Shown here: positions 5,759 to 6,111 of the stretch, one piece after another
Position numbering within the stretch: the stretch's first letter is position 1
Layout: each line of letters opens with the position of its first letter
Assembly: GCA_946491915.1 (NCBI GenBank)
Contig: CAMLYR010000084.1
Location: 1 to 6,111 of the forward strand
Direction: 5' to 3'
DNA: 6,111 bases
From: an uncultured Clostridium sp.
GTDB taxonomy: Bacteria; Bacillota_A; Clostridia; TANB77; CAG-508
Notes under the pieces: model-generated
What the model was told of the DNA's origin: nothing
The model's database searches: none
The model's input: only the letters and a program-made list of their open reading frames with translations
Translations under genes and position numbers: made by a program

Positions 5759-6111
5759 TTAATACGCACCATTAGGATGAATAACCACCCCAATAGTCTT
5801 AATAATCAACTTCAAATCTTCCAATATTCCGGAATGGTTGATATACACGATATCAAGCCAGACCATTTCATCAAAATCAGCTTCATTACGCTTAGTAACT
5901 TGCCATAACCCTGTGCAACCCGGCATGACAAGCAATCTTTGCTTGTCATAATCGGTATACTCTTCCACTTCTGATGGTAGAGGCGGACGAGGACCAACTA
6001 ACGACATATCACCAATTAGGACATTCCAGAGTTGTGGCAATTCATCAAGACTGTACTTTCTAATAGTATGCCCAATCTTAGTAATTCTTGGATCGTCCTT
6101 AATCTTGAACA
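5759..6111 (-). CDS. Undecaprenyl-phosphate sugar-1-phosphate transferase (priming enzyme), C-terminal part (cut by right edge)
   Basis: Bacterial sugar transferase family (PF02397), a membrane enzyme that transfers hexose-1-phosphate (galactose or glucose type; it cannot be told which) from a UDP-sugar to undecaprenyl phosphate, the first committed step of repeat-unit assembly. The visible 116 residues open inside the catalytic core with FKIKDDPRITKIGHTIRKYS, then LDELPQLWNVLIGDMSLVGP followed by RPPLPSEVEEY. PGCTGLWQVTKRNEADFDEM, the V-WLDIVYI helix and a PNGAY C terminus come next. These are the conserved blocks of this family, whose C-terminal domain is about 200 residues. The N-terminal part of the core and any membrane segments lie beyond the right edge. 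The frame stays open to the edge, so the in-frame TTG at 6040 is not the real start. The gene is noticeably richer in GC than everything downstream. It is probably the last gene of the conserved head of the cluster. Confidence 0.95.
   Translation of the reverse strand, partial: FKIKDDPRITKIGHTIRKYSLDELPQLWNVLIGDMSLVGPRPPLPSEVEEYTDYDKQRLLVMPGCTGLWQVTKRNEADFDEMVWLDIVYINHSGILEDLKLIIKTIGVVIHPNGAY

Noticed and set aside
5812..5997. Second minus-strand frame of 61 codons inside the priming transferase
   Set aside because: It overlaps the well-conserved PF02397 core in another frame and has no family features.
1..6111. Insertion sequences, CRISPR arrays, tRNA genes or rho-independent terminators
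   Set aside because: No transposase motif, inverted repeat ends, regularly spaced repeats, tRNA-like cloverleaf, or GC-rich hairpin followed by T-run was seen, and almost no non-coding space is available.

Overview
The window is a stretch of a surface polysaccharide (exopolysaccharide or capsule) biosynthesis cluster from a low-GC Gram-positive bacterium. Lactobacillales is most likely, probably Lactobacillus or a near relative. The basis is the strongly AT-rich coding sequence, AGGAG-type ribosome binding sites, tightly packed co-directional genes, and the types of priming transferase, DUF4422 protein and UDP-galactopyranose mutase present. The species cannot be fixed from this sequence alone.

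All genes lie on the minus strand, so transcription runs from the right edge to the left edge. In order of transcription they are: the C-terminal part of a polyprenyl-phosphate sugar-1-phosphate transferase (priming enzyme, cut by the right edge); a DUF4422 putative glycosyltransferase with a TTG start; a multi-spanning Wzy-type polymerase; a GT2 transferase resembling galactofuranosyl/rhamnosyl transferases; a GT4 glycosyltransferase; a second GT2 glycosyltransferase; a short broken gene; and the N-terminal part of UDP-galactopyranose mutase (glf, cut by the left edge). Gaps between intact genes are 5 to 21 bases, and no promoter, terminator, RNA gene, insertion sequence or CRISPR array is visible. 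This looks like the interior of one long operon.

Together the genes describe a Wzx/Wzy-type pathway. The priming enzyme loads the first sugar phosphate on undecaprenyl phosphate at the inner face of the membrane. The four intact downstream transferases (DUF4422, GT2, GT4, GT2) extend it, and Wzy joins flipped repeat units outside. Glf makes UDP-galactofuranose, which fits the GlfT-like GT2 enzyme, so a galactofuranose-containing polymer is a reasonable prediction. A Wzx flippase and the chain-length/tyrosine-kinase regulators are not in the window and presumably lie outside it.

The main irregularity is at positions 343-674. Here coding sequence survives in two frames with two frame changes that cancel and no start codon, which points to a recently inactivated, internally shortened gene between the last GT2 and glf. 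The second is a base-composition step: the priming gene at the right edge is about 40-48% GC in the lines counted, while the genes to its left are mostly about 12-37%. This matches a conserved cluster head joined to an imported, serotype-specific block. Nothing in the window looks like a new class of system; it is an ordinary but probably strain-specific polysaccharide locus with a decayed gene.
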